The translations under genes and the position numbers were made by a program. The notes beneath the pieces are model-generated. The model was given only the letters and a program-made list of their open reading frames with translations. It did not search any database and was not told the DNA's origin. From contig CAZNUA010000011.1 of the NCBI GenBank assembly GCA_964576115.1, forward strand, positions 26,687 to 90,686: DNA of 64,000 bases. Direction: 5' to 3'. Each line of letters starts with the position of its first letter. Position 1 is the stretch's first letter. Source of the DNA: CAYSYY01 sp964576115 [NCBI: uncultured Gemmatimonadota bacterium] (GTDB taxonomy: Bacteria > Blakebacterota > Blakebacteria > Blakebacterales). Of this stretch, positions 43,916 through 53,582 are shown in pieces.

Positions 43916-46317
43916 GAGATATCTTCCAGGTCTTCTTCGTCCAGGAGCACCTCGCGGGCTTTGGTTCCGTCGGGAGGTCCGACGATACCGAGCATCTCGA
44001 GCTGGTCCATCATCCGCGCCGCCCGTGTGTATCCGACCCCCAGGCGGCGCTGGATCAGACTGATCGAGCCCTGGTCGTGGGTGACGACGATCCAGGCCGC
44101 ATCGCGCAGCTGGTCGTCGAGCGCCTCACCCGCCGCCCCCATGCCGCCCGGATCGCCCGCAGCCGGCGCGAAGATGTCCACCTCTTCGGTATCCAACTCC
44201 TGACCGCCGACCAGGTTCACAAGGCTCTCGATCTCCTCGTTGCTGATAAAGGAACCGTGAACCCGGCGCGGTTCGGGGAAAGAGGGATTCATGAAGAGCA
44301 GGTCGCCCCGGCCGAGCAGTTTTTCGGCCCCGTTGCAGTCGAGGATGGTGCGCGAATCGATCTTGGAAGGCACCTGGAAGGCGATACGGGAAGAGAAGTT
44401 GGCTTTGATCGGTCCGGTGATGACATCCACCGAGGGTCGCTGGGTGGCCAGGATCAGGTGTACTCCAACCGCCCGGGCCTTCTGGGCCAGACGCTGGATG
44501 AGGGTTTCGATATCGGCCGAAGCGGTCATCATCAGATCGGCCAGCTCGTCCACCACGATAATGATGTAGGGCAGCGGCTCGGGGACGTCGGCGGCTTCGA
44601 CGTCGTCGTTCTCGGCGGCTGCGTCGCGCAGGGAGCGAACCTTGGTGTTGTACTGCTCGAGATCGCGCACCATGACCCCGGCCAGACGATCGTACCGCTG
44701 CTCCATTTCGAGTACGGCCCACCGCAGGGCATCGACCGCTTTGCGCGGATCGGTCACCACCGGCGTGATGAGGTGCGGAATGGCATTGTAGATCGCCAGT
44801 TCGAGCATTTTCGGATCGACCATGATGAAACGGCACTGCTCGGGGCCCATCCGCAGCAGCAGACTGGCAATGATGGCATTGATGCTCACGCTCTTGCCCG
44901 AACCGGTCGTGCCGGCCAGCAGCAGGTGGGGCATACCGCCCAGATCCACGACCACGGGAGCCCCGGCGATATCCATGCCCAGCGCCAGGGGGAGCTTGTG
45001 CGGTCCCTCGGCGAAGTCTTTCGATTCCAGAACCTCGCGCAGGCGGACGATCCGTGGACGGGCGTTCGGGATCTCCACCCCGACCGCCGCCTCACCCGGG
45101 ATCGGCGCCACGATTCTGATCCGTTGCGCCCGCATCGCCAGAGCCAGGTCATCGGCCAGGTTGACGATCTGGCTCACCTTGACCCCGGGGGCCGGCTTGA
45201 GTTCGAAACGGGTGATGACGGGACCGGTCTTCCAGCGGGCCACTTCGGCCCGCACTCCGAAGCTGAGCAGTTTCTCCTGCAGCAGTTCCGCTTCAGTCCG
45301 GACCTCCTCTTCGTCGGGGCCCAGTTCATCTTCGGAGGGAGCGACGAAGAGGTCGAGCGGCGGTGGCGAGTAGGTCTCGGAGCCGGGTATCGTCCGCGGT
45401 TCGAGCGCCGGGGGTCGATCGTCTTTATCCGGAGTCGGTACGTCGGCCGTCCCGGAACCCTCTTCCGGAACAGCGGCCGGGGCCGGTTCCATATCGCGCC
45501 CCACCGGCGGGAGCGGTTCCTCCCCGGGAGGCGGCGCCGCAGTCCCATCTCCGGCAGCGGACAGGGCCGTCTCTGCCGCCGGTGCCGGCTCGGCCGGCTT
45601 CCCGGCGGTCTTTTTCCTGGTCGTCGGGGTACGTGCCGTCCGGCGGGGACGGGCGGCGGTCTTTTTCGCCGACCGCCGGGTGCTCACTTTTTTCGCCAGC
45701 GCCATCACGCCACCGGCTGCGGCGGCAGCAACTCGCCCGATCCAGATCCCCGCCCGGGCCAGAGCCGCCGCCAGTTCGCCCGGTTTGAGCCCGAAGGCGA
45801 CCATGGCGAAGATCAGAACCACCACCAGCCAGACCAGGGGGGCTCCGACCACACCGGTGTAATCGGTCAGCACCCCGGCTATCCAGCCCCCCCATTCCCC
45901 GGCCAGGTTGGTGGACAGATCGGGATTGAACAGGTGGTGGGGAAAGGCCAGTAAAACCGCGAGAAGAACCTGGACCAAGAGTACCTGAACCGACAGGATC
46001 ACCAGCCGCCGATCGGCCGTGCGGCGCAGGATCCGCCAGCCCCAGAGCAGGATCAGACCGATAGTCAGGAAAGGCGGGAGCCGGCCCATCTTCGTCACCA
46101 TGCCCCAGGCCAGCAGGGCGCCTAGCCGTCCCATCCAGTTGCGGGGCGCTCCAGCGGCGGAATCAAAGGCCGGGTAATCGGTCAGACGGTAGGAGAGCAG
46201 ACTCAGCAGCAGGATGAGACCGGCCACCAGGACGACAACCCCGACGATCTCCCGGGTGTGCCCCCCCGATCGCCTGGTACGCCGTGAACGCCGTTTCGTG
46301 CCCGTCTTTGTGCTCAT
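43900..46317 (-). CDS. ftsK: FtsK/SpoIIIE DNA translocase
   Basis: 805 residues, a normal size. Four N-terminal transmembrane helices (to about 190), a Lys/Arg/Thr-rich then Pro/Glu/Asp-rich linker (about 215-330), the alpha/beta motor with Walker A GTTGSGKSVSIN, Walker B IIIVVDELADLMM and ATQRPSVDVITG, and a C-terminal gamma winged helix (ISLIQRRLGVGYTRAARMMD) that reads polar KOPS-type sites. It pumps DNA at the division septum and activates dimer resolution. The start has GGGAGGAG upstream. Confidence 0.96.
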   Translation of the reverse strand: MSTKTGTKRRSRRTRRSGGHTREIVGVVVLVAGLILLLSLLSYRLTDYPAFDSAAGAPRNWMGRLGALLAWGMVTKMGRLPPFLTIGLILLWGWRILRRTADRRLVILSVQVLLVQVLLAVLLAFPHHLFNPDLSTNLAGEWGGWIAGVLTDYTGVVGAPLVWLVVVLIFAMVAFGLKPGELAAALARAGIWIGRVAAAAAGGVMALAKKVSTRRSAKKTAARPRRTARTPTTRKKTAGKPAEPAPAAETALSAAGDGTAAPPPGEEPLPPVGRDMEPAPAAVPEEGSGTADVPTPDKDDRPPALEPRTIPGSETYSPPPLDLFVAPSEDELGPDEEEVRTEAELLQEKLLSFGVRAEVARWKTGPVITRFELKPAPGVKVSQIVNLADDLALAMRAQRIRIVAPIPGEAAVGVEIPNARPRIVRLREVLESKDFAEGPHKLPLALGMDIAGAPVVVDLGGMPHLLLAGTTGSGKSVSINAIIASLLLRMGPEQCRFIMVDPKMLELAIYNAIPHLITPVVTDPRKAVDALRWAVLEMEQRYDRLAGVMVRDLEQYNTKVRSLRDAAAENDDVEAADVPEPLPYIIIVVDELADLMMTASADIETLIQRLAQKARAVGVHLILATQRPSVDVITGPIKANFSSRIAFQVPSKIDSRTILDCNGAEKLLGRGDLLFMNPSFPEPRRVHGSFISNEEIESLVNLVGGQELDTEEVDIFAPAAGDPGGMGAAGEALDDQLRDAAWIVVTHDQGSISLIQRRLGVGYTRAARMMDQLEMLGIVGPPDGTKAREVLLDEEDLEDISWGGR

Positions 46318-46398
46318 GGTGACTCCTCCCGGGCAGTATCCATATACGCTCCGACAGAGCCGTCACAGCCGGGCGGGCGGGGCCTGGTCGCCGCGCTG

Positions 46399-47142
46399 TC
46401 AGCCGGGGAACCCGGTGGCGTCACCCGTGATGATCCGATCGCGCACCCGGGGGACGACCGGCAGGGAATCCACCGCCGCACACAGGTGCAGATCGGCGGC
46501 GAAACCGGCTTCATCGAGCCTCTGACCGTGGGCCGAGCGACGCAGCATCCGGAGGGGACTGCGGGGAGTGCGCCGCCCCAGCTGCAGGGCCACCCATGCC
46601 CCGTCGTTGGCCGGGATCATCTCCCGTCCGGTGACCTGAGCCAGGCGCTGCAGGATGAATCCGGCACAGGCGGCATCCTCGAGGGCGAAACCCCCACTGT
46701 TGCCGGCGCAGAGAAAAACCGCCTCATCGAGTCGGCTGAGTTCCTCCACGATACCGGCGGCATTCACGTAAGCGCCGATGAGGATCCGGGCCGCCGCTCC
46801 CGCGCGGGTGATCGCCCGGGTTCCGTTGGTGGTGGAAAGAACCAGCAGACGACCGCCGACCACGTCGGGGGTGTATTCGGCCGGGGAATTACCCAGATCG
46901 CACCCTTCAACCCGCTGAATGTCACGCTCGGCGCAGAGGAGCACATCGTCCATACCGAGACGGGTGACCATCTCGGTGGCCCCTTCGAGAGTCTCTGCGG
47001 GGATGATACCCCGGGCGCCGTGTGCGATGGCGGTGACGATCGTCGTCGAAGCCCGTAACACATCGATGACGACAGCGGTGCGCGAACGCAGTTCCTCGTC
47101 GGGCGCCTCGGCGGGTATGAAGTAGACCCTGACTTCCATCAT
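46399..47142 (-). CDS. 2-phosphosulfolactate phosphatase family (ComB)
   Basis: 247 residues from ATG 47142 (MMEVRVYF); a start at 47190 would overlap gcvT. Motifs AVVIDVLRASTTIVTAIAHG, SPAEYTPDVVGGRLLVLSTT, NGTRAI and CAGNSGGFALEDAACAG are typical of ComB, the Mg-dependent phosphatase of coenzyme M biosynthesis. Bacterial homologues occur widely without the rest of that pathway, so the physiological substrate here is uncertain (sulfolactate metabolism is possible). Confidence 0.88.
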   Translation of the reverse strand: MMEVRVYFIPAEAPDEELRSRTAVVIDVLRASTTIVTAIAHGARGIIPAETLEGATEMVTRLGMDDVLLCAERDIQRVEGCDLGNSPAEYTPDVVGGRLLVLSTTNGTRAITRAGAAARILIGAYVNAAGIVEELSRLDEAVFLCAGNSGGFALEDAACAGFILQRLAQVTGREMIPANDGAWVALQLGRRTPRSPLRMLRRSAHGQRLDEAGFAADLHLCAAVDSLPVVPRVRDRIITGDATGFPG

Positions 47143-47167
47143 TCCGGAAACAGAAGCCGTCGGACGG

Positions 47168-48277
47168 CTACTTCCGGCTCCCTTCGGCATAGAACGGCAA
47201 AGCGACGATCTCGGCTCCGGCCATGCGACCGCGGCAGTCGACCGACAGAGCGGTTCCCCTGCCCGCCAGGTCGGCCCGCACGTAGCCCAGCGCTATCGGT
47301 TCGCCGACCGAGGGACCGACCGTCCCGCTCGTGACGACGCCGACCTCCTCACCCTCGTGGCGAATCGGGTATCCCTGGCGCGGGAAGACCTTGCCCTCGA
47401 GCCGGAGACCCACCAGGCGTCGGGACACTCCCTCCTGCTTCACTTTGAGCAGGGCTTCCCGCCCGATGAAATCGCCCGCCTCGAGTTTGACCGTCCAGGC
47501 CATTCGGGCTTCGAGCGGGTTGGTCTCGTCCCAGATATCATTGCCGTACAGGTTGTAGCCCACTTCGAGACGCAGACTGTCGCGCGCCCCCAGACCGATG
47601 GGGAGGATTTCCTCTCCGGCTCCGGCCTCCATGATGGCCTCCCACAGGCGCGGCAGAGCCTCGAGATCCTCAACATAGAGTTCGAAACCGTCTTCGCCGG
47701 TGTAACCGGTGCGGGAGATGACCGCCGGGATCCCGGCCACCTCACCGGGCACGAACCAGTAGAAACCGATGCGGGGCAGATCGGTGGGAGTCAGCCTCAC
47801 GAGAATCTCTTCGGAGCGCGGTCCCTGCAGGGCCAGCAACCCCATCTCGTCGCTGCGGTCGCGCAGGTCGACATCACCCTCGACATGCTCGGCGAGCCAG
47901 GCAAAGTCCTTTTCGATGTTTGAGGCGTTGACGACCAGCAGGTAGTGGTCGGGAAAACGGTACAGGGTCAGGTCGTCGACCAGGCCGCCGTGCTCGTAGC
48001 ACAGACCGGTGTACTGGACCTGATTGACTTTGAGTTCACCGACGTCGTTGGTGACCATCTTCTGTACGTACTCGAAAGCGTCCTGCCCCCAGACCTCGAA
48101 CTCACCCATGTGACTTATGTCGAAGAGCCCGGCCGTCGTTCTGACCTGCCGGTGCTCGGCCTGGATGCCGCTGTACTGCACCGGCATGATGAAGCCGTGG
48201 AAGTCTACCAGTTTGGCACCGAGGTCCTGATGCGTCTGGTAGAGCGGTGTCTTCTTGGCAGGGGGATGATCGGACAT
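47168..48277 (-). CDS. gcvT: Aminomethyltransferase, glycine cleavage T protein
   Basis: 369 residues from ATG 48277 (MSDHPPAKKTPLYQTHQDLG), GAGG 6 nt upstream. It transfers the methylene group from lipoyl-H protein to tetrahydrofolate. Folate-binding features: GLFDISHMGEFEVWG, MVTNDV, YTGLCYEHGGLVDDLTLYR, GYTGEDGFELYV, and LEAR after GNDIWDETNP. gcvH and gcvP are not adjacent. Confidence 0.95.
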   Translation of the reverse strand: MSDHPPAKKTPLYQTHQDLGAKLVDFHGFIMPVQYSGIQAEHRQVRTTAGLFDISHMGEFEVWGQDAFEYVQKMVTNDVGELKVNQVQYTGLCYEHGGLVDDLTLYRFPDHYLLVVNASNIEKDFAWLAEHVEGDVDLRDRSDEMGLLALQGPRSEEILVRLTPTDLPRIGFYWFVPGEVAGIPAVISRTGYTGEDGFELYVEDLEALPRLWEAIMEAGAGEEILPIGLGARDSLRLEVGYNLYGNDIWDETNPLEARMAWTVKLEAGDFIGREALLKVKQEGVSRRLVGLRLEGKVFPRQGYPIRHEGEEVGVVTSGTVGPSVGEPIALGYVRADLAGRGTALSVDCRGRMAGAEIVALPFYAEGSRK

Positions 48278-48397
48278 GACGTTCCTCTTCCGGCACGGAG
48301 TTGGGGACACAGGCGCTGCCCGGTCTGGAAAAGGTAAGCATTGAGAGAGCCGGGTGGCAAGCCGTGTGGAGGCTCGGGGCTGACCGCAGCCGTTTCC

Positions 48398-49513
48398 TCA
48401 GCCGTGGTGACGCCGGGGAAGACGACCGTTGAGAGCCACCAGGAGTTCGTATATCGATCGTCCGGTCGCCGCCGCCAGATCGTGCGGATCGAGTCGCCCC
48501 TCCTCACCCTCCCCCATGACGAGAGCGATACTGCCCACGCCTTCGGCGGGCAGATCGGTCAGATCGACCACACAGCTGTCCATGCTGACACTACCCACCA
48601 GGGGCGCCCGGCCGCCGGCGAAGAGAACGCAGCCGCCCGCCAGCCCCCAGGCAGCCGGTATACCGTCGGCGTACCCGATCGGCAGCACCCCCAGCCTCCG
48701 CCCGGCCCCCAGGGGGGTCTGCGAGTATCCGACTGAAGCGCCGGGAACGGTTGTCTTTTCGACCACGACCCGGGTTCGCACTGCAAGGGCCGGCTCGAGA
48801 GGTGGCAGATCGGGCAGCCAGGCCGCGGGTTTCCAGCCGTAGACAGCCAGGCCGGGACGAGCCAGATCGAAGGTCGCGTCGCCGGCCGCCATGACGGCGC
48901 TGGAGTTGGCGGCGTGGGCGATGAGGGGACCGTGCCGGGCGCCAAGCCTCGAGACGAGGGCGGTGAAGCGTTCGACCTCGCTCCGGGTGCGTTCGCGCGA
49001 GACCTCATCGCCGCAATGGGCGGCGGCGAGATGAGTCAGCACTCCTTCGAGGCGCAGCCCGGGCAGCGAAGCGACCTCGCCGGCGGCCTCTTCGGCCTCG
49101 GCGAAGGGAAAGCCGAGCCGGTGCATGCCGATGTCGACCTTGAGGTGAACCGGCGCCCGGGTGCCGCGCCGGCGCGCTTCGCGATCCAGAGCCCGGGCGA
49201 CCTCCCGATCCGACAGGGCGATAATGGCACCCGAATCGAGGGCTTCGGCCGCCTGTTCGGGAATCAGTCCGCCGGGGATGACGATCCGACCGTCATACCC
49301 CAGTTCGCGCAGACGGGTGGCTTCGGCCACCAGGACGACACCGACCCCCCAGACCGCAGGCAGGGTCGCCAACCGCTCCACGACCGGACCGACTCCATGA
49401 CCGTAGGCATTGGCTTTGACGATGGGGAGCAGAGGTGCCCCCGCCCGCTCGGCCAGAGCCCGGGCGTTGCGTTCGATGGCACCGAGGTTGATGTCGCACC
49501 AGGCTGATCTCAC
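48398..49513 (-). CDS. alr: Alanine racemase
   Basis: 371 residues from GTG 49513 (VRSAWCDINLGAIERN), with AAGGG 8 nt upstream; a GTG at 49549 is less likely. PLP-dependent, makes D-Ala for peptidoglycan. The PLP lysine lies in IVKANAYGHG (Lys33), other features being HLKVDIGMHRLGF and the second catalytic Tyr in VGYSQTPLGAGRRLGVLPIG then YADG. All are complete. Confidence 0.95.
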   Translation of the reverse strand: MRSAWCDINLGAIERNARALAERAGAPLLPIVKANAYGHGVGPVVERLATLPAVWGVGVVLVAEATRLRELGYDGRIVIPGGLIPEQAAEALDSGAIIALSDREVARALDREARRRGTRAPVHLKVDIGMHRLGFPFAEAEEAAGEVASLPGLRLEGVLTHLAAAHCGDEVSRERTRSEVERFTALVSRLGARHGPLIAHAANSSAVMAAGDATFDLARPGLAVYGWKPAAWLPDLPPLEPALAVRTRVVVEKTTVPGASVGYSQTPLGAGRRLGVLPIGYADGIPAAWGLAGGCVLFAGGRAPLVGSVSMDSCVVDLTDLPAEGVGSIALVMGEGEEGRLDPHDLAAATGRSIYELLVALNGRLPRRHHG

Positions 49514-49597
49514 ACCCGTTTCCCTTCCCTCATACCGTACCGCCGACACAGACCGGCAGCACTGCCCGAAGTAATACTCCCCGGTCCGATCGGTCCA

Positions 49598-51034
49598 TCA
49601 CCGATACCGGTGAAAGCGAAGAAGGAACTCACCCGCACCGCTCTCGTCGAACCGGAAACGAACCCCCACCCGGCCGGTGCGGTCGGTCCAGCCGAGAATT
49701 ATAGCCGGACCTGCGGCCGTGACCCGCCGGAGATTCCGTCCGGGGAAGGGGGCCGGCTCATACCAGTAGAGTGGAGCCCGCGGTCCCGGCAGTGCATACG
49801 ACCCGCGCAGGTATCCGTTCCCGCCTCCCAGGATGAAATCGCGTTGCACCCAGGCCCCCCGGCTGCGGGCGCCGGTTTCTCCCCTCACCTGCCGGATACC
49901 GACCCGCCATCGTCGGTCCGCCTGCGGCCGGCTCTGCAGCCGCAGGTCGGTCACCGTCGCGGTCGAATTCAGGGCCGGTATCCAGAGCTGTGGTTCGCGC
50001 TCCCGGGTGCGGCGCAGGGTCAGGTTCCATACCGCCCCCTCTTTCCCTCCTCCCGCGATCCGACCCTCGCTCCGCCACCACCCACAGCGTTCTCCGGGCG
50101 TGCCGATACCGCCGGCGATCTCACTCGAGACGGCCAGCTTCACCCCGAACGGCGGCCGCAGTTCCAGGCCGGCCCGCAGGCCGCGTCGCCGGCTTCGAGT
50201 GGCCGAGTTCACCAGGGGAGCCAGCGGCGGCCGCGACCCGCTCCAGGTCCAGAACCTGATCTCCCAGGCCGCTCCGTCTCTTCGCCGGGAGACAACACCT
50301 TCCACGGCCCCGCCTCGTCTCTCACCCTTTCCCGCTTGCGGAGTCTCCCAGAGGGCTCCCGAAAACCGCCCTTCAATACCGTCGCCGCCCTGGCGCCACC
50401 CGGCTGTGAACTCGACCGCGCGCCGATCGGCAGCGAGCAGCACCATGGTTCGCAGCCCCGACCCGATCGTCCAGCCCGCCAGCAGGGTTGTGGAACGATC
50501 GGGCTGAAAAGCGACAGCCCACGCGAGTCCCCGGCCGTCCCGGCGCTGCCAGGTGAGCAGCTGTGTGGGCTCCGGGGCGACACCGGCGGCGGTGCGCAAT
50601 CCATGCGGCAGTCCGGTCCAGGCGCCGCGGGCCTGCGCTCCGGTCCGCAGCCGCCAGGTGAAATCGCAGACCAGGCCCGCTCCGAGACCTCCCCGGGCCG
50701 GCCCGAAGCCGAGACGGCCCCGTCCGAACTCGAACTGGCCCGCGATGCTGATCCGTTCATACCGGGGAACGCCCCGGGAACGGGAAAAAAGACAGAGACC
50801 CTGCAGGGTATACGCCCGGCCGGTCCGTCCTCCGGTTATCCCTGTCCCCAGACGGCCCGACACCTCCCCCCCTTCGACCGTCAACCGCAGGTCGAACCCG
50901 GGAGCATGGCGCAGAGCGCTTTCCGCAATCCCTTCCTGCTCGAGCAGGGCGGCTACCCGGGCCTGCCAGATCGCTTCGCTGATCCCGCCGCCGAGGAGCA
51001 GGTGGGTGAGCAGAACCGTATTGAGCCATTTCAC
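49598..51034 (-). CDS. Predicted outer-membrane beta-barrel protein, unknown
   Basis: 478 residues from GTG 51034, GTGA-coupled to the upstream gene; a longer reading only overlaps that gene. N-terminal hydrophobic segment (WLNTVLLTHLLLGGGIS), then a long Gly/Arg-rich series of alternating strands with Trp and Tyr at turns (WRLRTGAQARGAW, WRVGIRQVRG), ending GVRFRFDESGAGEFLLRFHR, which has the alternating pattern of a barrel's last strand. It is very rich in Arg and almost free of Lys. No family recognised. It is third in the lamin-tail gene cluster. Confidence 0.6.
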   Translation of the reverse strand: MKWLNTVLLTHLLLGGGISEAIWQARVAALLEQEGIAESALRHAPGFDLRLTVEGGEVSGRLGTGITGGRTGRAYTLQGLCLFSRSRGVPRYERISIAGQFEFGRGRLGFGPARGGLGAGLVCDFTWRLRTGAQARGAWTGLPHGLRTAAGVAPEPTQLLTWQRRDGRGLAWAVAFQPDRSTTLLAGWTIGSGLRTMVLLAADRRAVEFTAGWRQGGDGIEGRFSGALWETPQAGKGERRGGAVEGVVSRRRDGAAWEIRFWTWSGSRPPLAPLVNSATRSRRRGLRAGLELRPPFGVKLAVSSEIAGGIGTPGERCGWWRSEGRIAGGGKEGAVWNLTLRRTREREPQLWIPALNSTATVTDLRLQSRPQADRRWRVGIRQVRGETGARSRGAWVQRDFILGGGNGYLRGSYALPGPRAPLYWYEPAPFPGRNLRRVTAAGPAIILGWTDRTGRVGVRFRFDESGAGEFLLRFHRYR

Positions 51035-51852
51035 CGTCCCGCCCCCCTTCCCGCCTTCCTTTGCGTTTCCCGCCCCACCCCCACGCTCCACAGCAGACTC
51101 ACTCCGGGACCCTGCACCCACCTGAACTCGCCTGCCCACCTCAGGGCTCCGACCAGGATCGCCAGCACCGCCCCCGGGGCGGGCGGATCGCCCCACAGTC
51201 CCGCCGACAGGGTCAATCCGGGCCGGGCGAGGGTAACGTACAGGGCCAGGGTATGGGTTCGGCCCGGTCCGAAGGAACCCCCTATCCCGGCCGCCGCCCC
51301 TCCGATATCACGCTGCAGCGCCCAGTGACCGCCGCTGTCGGTCCAGCCACGTTCGCCGCTGCCGCCCCGCAGCAGGACCGCCCCCCGCCAGCCCTCGGGC
51401 CCGAACCAGGCACCGCGCAGAACCGGCACGGCGTTGAGCAGCACCGGACGGTCGGGAGCGCTGAGCCGGCGCAGATCGCAGCCCCCCCCGATGAAGAAGC
51501 GGGCTCCGGCCCGCCCCACCCCGATCTCACAACTCGAGATCCGCATGCCATCCCCACCCAGCTGACGCCAACACACTCCGGCGACTGCAGCCGGGGTACC
51601 GGCTGTCAGCCACCCCTCCCGGTACTCCAGATCGGGCACGCCGAAGGGGCGTTGGGTGCAGATCCGCCAGCCGATCCCGGCTCCCGGGGCGACCATGGAC
51701 CCTCCGAACGAGAGCCGGCTCATCAGAGCTCCCGCCCCCAGAGCGGTCCACCCCGGTCCCGGCGCAATCCCGTGCTGGCCGCAGGCCGGGTCAGCCCCCG
51801 CAATCAGAAATCCGAAGACCATCACGATCCGGATCCGGGAACGACCGGTCAT
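51031..51852 (-). CDS. Predicted secreted beta-barrel-like protein, unknown
   Basis: 273 residues from ATG 51852, which overlaps the TGA of the lamin-tail gene. Signal peptide VMVFGFLIAGADPACG then QHG, a predicted +1 Gln. The mature part is Gly/Trp/Arg-rich with short alternating strands and seven Cys in total (the CG at the cleavage site, ICTQ, VCWRQ, SSCEIG, GCDLRR), possibly disulfide-bonded. I recognise no family. It lies between the lamin-tail protein and the larger predicted barrel, with overlapping stops and starts on both sides, which argues for a shared function. Confidence 0.6.
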   Translation of the reverse strand: MTGRSRIRIVMVFGFLIAGADPACGQHGIAPGPGWTALGAGALMSRLSFGGSMVAPGAGIGWRICTQRPFGVPDLEYREGWLTAGTPAAVAGVCWRQLGGDGMRISSCEIGVGRAGARFFIGGGCDLRRLSAPDRPVLLNAVPVLRGAWFGPEGWRGAVLLRGGSGERGWTDSGGHWALQRDIGGAAAGIGGSFGPGRTHTLALYVTLARPGLTLSAGLWGDPPAPGAVLAILVGALRWAGEFRWVQGPGVSLLWSVGVGRETQRKAGRGAGR

Positions 51853-53582
51853 CACGGCCGCACCCCCAGAGCCCGGCGGATCGTCCAGACCCGTCCCGTT
51901 TCCGCCGCTTCAGCCCGCACAACGAGGAGGTAGAGCCCGGCCTGCACCACGGGAGCGGCCCTCTGCGGATGCCAGCGGGTTTCATCCCGGCCCCTGACCA
52001 GAGTGCGCGGCAGAACTGTAGCGATACCGGCCCCGCTCATATCGTAAAGGTCCGCTTCGAGCCAGAGTCGGCTCGCACCCGCCTGCCAGATAAAGGTGAT
52101 CGTCCCGTCGGAACCGTGATCGAACTGGAACCGGAATCCCCGATCGCTCTCGCTCCCGGCCGTCAGAGTGTCTTGAGCCGCCAGCCAGCCCGGAGTGACC
52201 GCTTCGGTCGAGCGGGCGAATCCCCAGGCGTTCGGCAGCCAGCCGGCCAGGTCGGTTTCCCAGCGCTGCCAGCTGTGACCGCGCGGCAGACCGGCGGCCG
52301 GCCGGATAACGGCACTGTCCACGACCGTACCGAAAGGATCGATGAGCACCACTGCACAGCCGGTGTCGGTCAGGCGGAGTCCCGGCCAGAGTTCGGTCGG
52401 CGCCCGCAATTCCGCCAGCGGTGCCGCCGCCGGAAGCCGCACCCTCTCTCCGGCTCCGACGAGCACCAGAGCGGCGGCCGGAGGGGTGAGCTGATATTCA
52501 CGGGGCGCCCACGCCGCCCCGGAAACCGACCCCACCCTGACCCGCCACCCGACCCAGGACGGAGCCGACCGAGCGACGCTCCCCGGCCCCGGGCCGATCT
52601 CGAACCATTCTTCCCAGCCGCTGACCGGACGTGGCTGGGCTTCGGTCACGATCCGCACCAGAGGAGCGAAACGAACCGCCAGGTCCAGCGTATCGGCGTC
52701 CCACCAGGAACGTTCAGCGGGGGGGGATTCGATCGCCGCCCGTACTTTCCAGAGGCCCCCTTCGGGAGGAGTCCAGAGCCAGGTGATGCGGACGCTGTCG
52801 CCGGGTGCCAGGGTTCCTGACCAGCGTTCGTTCTCCGATTTTTCTCCCCTCTCGTCCGGCAACCACGTTCTCACACTGAGGTGGAGCGGATCGAGTCCGG
52901 CCTGTCCTTCGTCGACCAGGCTGGCAATCAGGGTGCAGGCCTCTCCGGCCCGGGCCGGAGAGGGGACGGCGCCGGTCAGGCGCAGGGAACGGTCGCCGGG
53001 GATCGGTGTCCACGAATTGACTCTGCCCGGTGTCGAGCCGGCGGGTGCCCGGCAGGGTCTCCAGCGGAGACCTCCGATCTGCGACGATGACCCCGGCCGG
53101 CCCCCGGCCCGCTCCCTCGAGATCCCCTCCGCGATCGGCTCCGACCAGCTGAGAGTATCGACGATGTTCCCCCTCTCGTCGCAGAGCCGTAACCGATCGC
53201 ATTCGGCGCCCAGCCCGTTACCGAGCGAGGCATCGTCGACCGTCAGGAGCAGGACGTCGGCCGGCAGGGCCAGAGAAGGGGGATCAGCTTCGGGATCGCA
53301 GATCAGAGCATAGCCACCCGGTTCGAGCCGACCCGAGCCACCGGACCAGACCCGGATACGATCCCGTCCGTCTCCCTCATCGGCCAGTACCCAGCCTTCC
53401 AGATCGACGACCCTGGTGCCGTCGTGACGCAGTTCGATCCACTCTCCGGCACCGTTACCCTCCGGTCCGGAGGGGTCGGCCATGACCTCGTTGAAACGCA
53501 CTCCGGCCTGATCGCCGTCCCGGGGAACCGGCACCACCCACACCCCGGCGACGAGGCAGACCAGAAGAGACAGCCGCGCCAT
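51852..53582 (-). CDS. Secreted lamin-tail-domain protein with sorting/FlgD-like C-terminus
   Basis: 576 residues. A weak signal peptide (LSLLVCLVAGVWVVPVP) is followed at once by a lamin-tail domain (about 27-150): VRFNEVMADPSGPEG, GEWIELRHDG, VDLEGWVLADEGD, LEPGGYALI. A middle of Ig-like strands (about 200-300), a second lamin-tail-like unit (about 305-420), and a C-terminal beta-sandwich (about 485-576) with LEADLYDMSGAGIATVLP, TRWHP and GLYLLVVRAEA resembling FlgD-like or type A sorting domains of type IX cargo. Extracellular location is likely. First gene of a three-gene overlapping cluster; no catalytic motif is seen. Confidence 0.75.
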   Translation of the reverse strand: MARLSLLVCLVAGVWVVPVPRDGDQAGVRFNEVMADPSGPEGNGAGEWIELRHDGTRVVDLEGWVLADEGDGRDRIRVWSGGSGRLEPGGYALICDPEADPPSLALPADVLLLTVDDASLGNGLGAECDRLRLCDERGNIVDTLSWSEPIAEGISRERAGGRPGSSSQIGGLRWRPCRAPAGSTPGRVNSWTPIPGDRSLRLTGAVPSPARAGEACTLIASLVDEGQAGLDPLHLSVRTWLPDERGEKSENERWSGTLAPGDSVRITWLWTPPEGGLWKVRAAIESPPAERSWWDADTLDLAVRFAPLVRIVTEAQPRPVSGWEEWFEIGPGPGSVARSAPSWVGWRVRVGSVSGAAWAPREYQLTPPAAALVLVGAGERVRLPAAAPLAELRAPTELWPGLRLTDTGCAVVLIDPFGTVVDSAVIRPAAGLPRGHSWQRWETDLAGWLPNAWGFARSTEAVTPGWLAAQDTLTAGSESDRGFRFQFDHGSDGTITFIWQAGASRLWLEADLYDMSGAGIATVLPRTLVRGRDETRWHPQRAAPVVQAGLYLLVVRAEAAETGRVWTIRRALGVRP

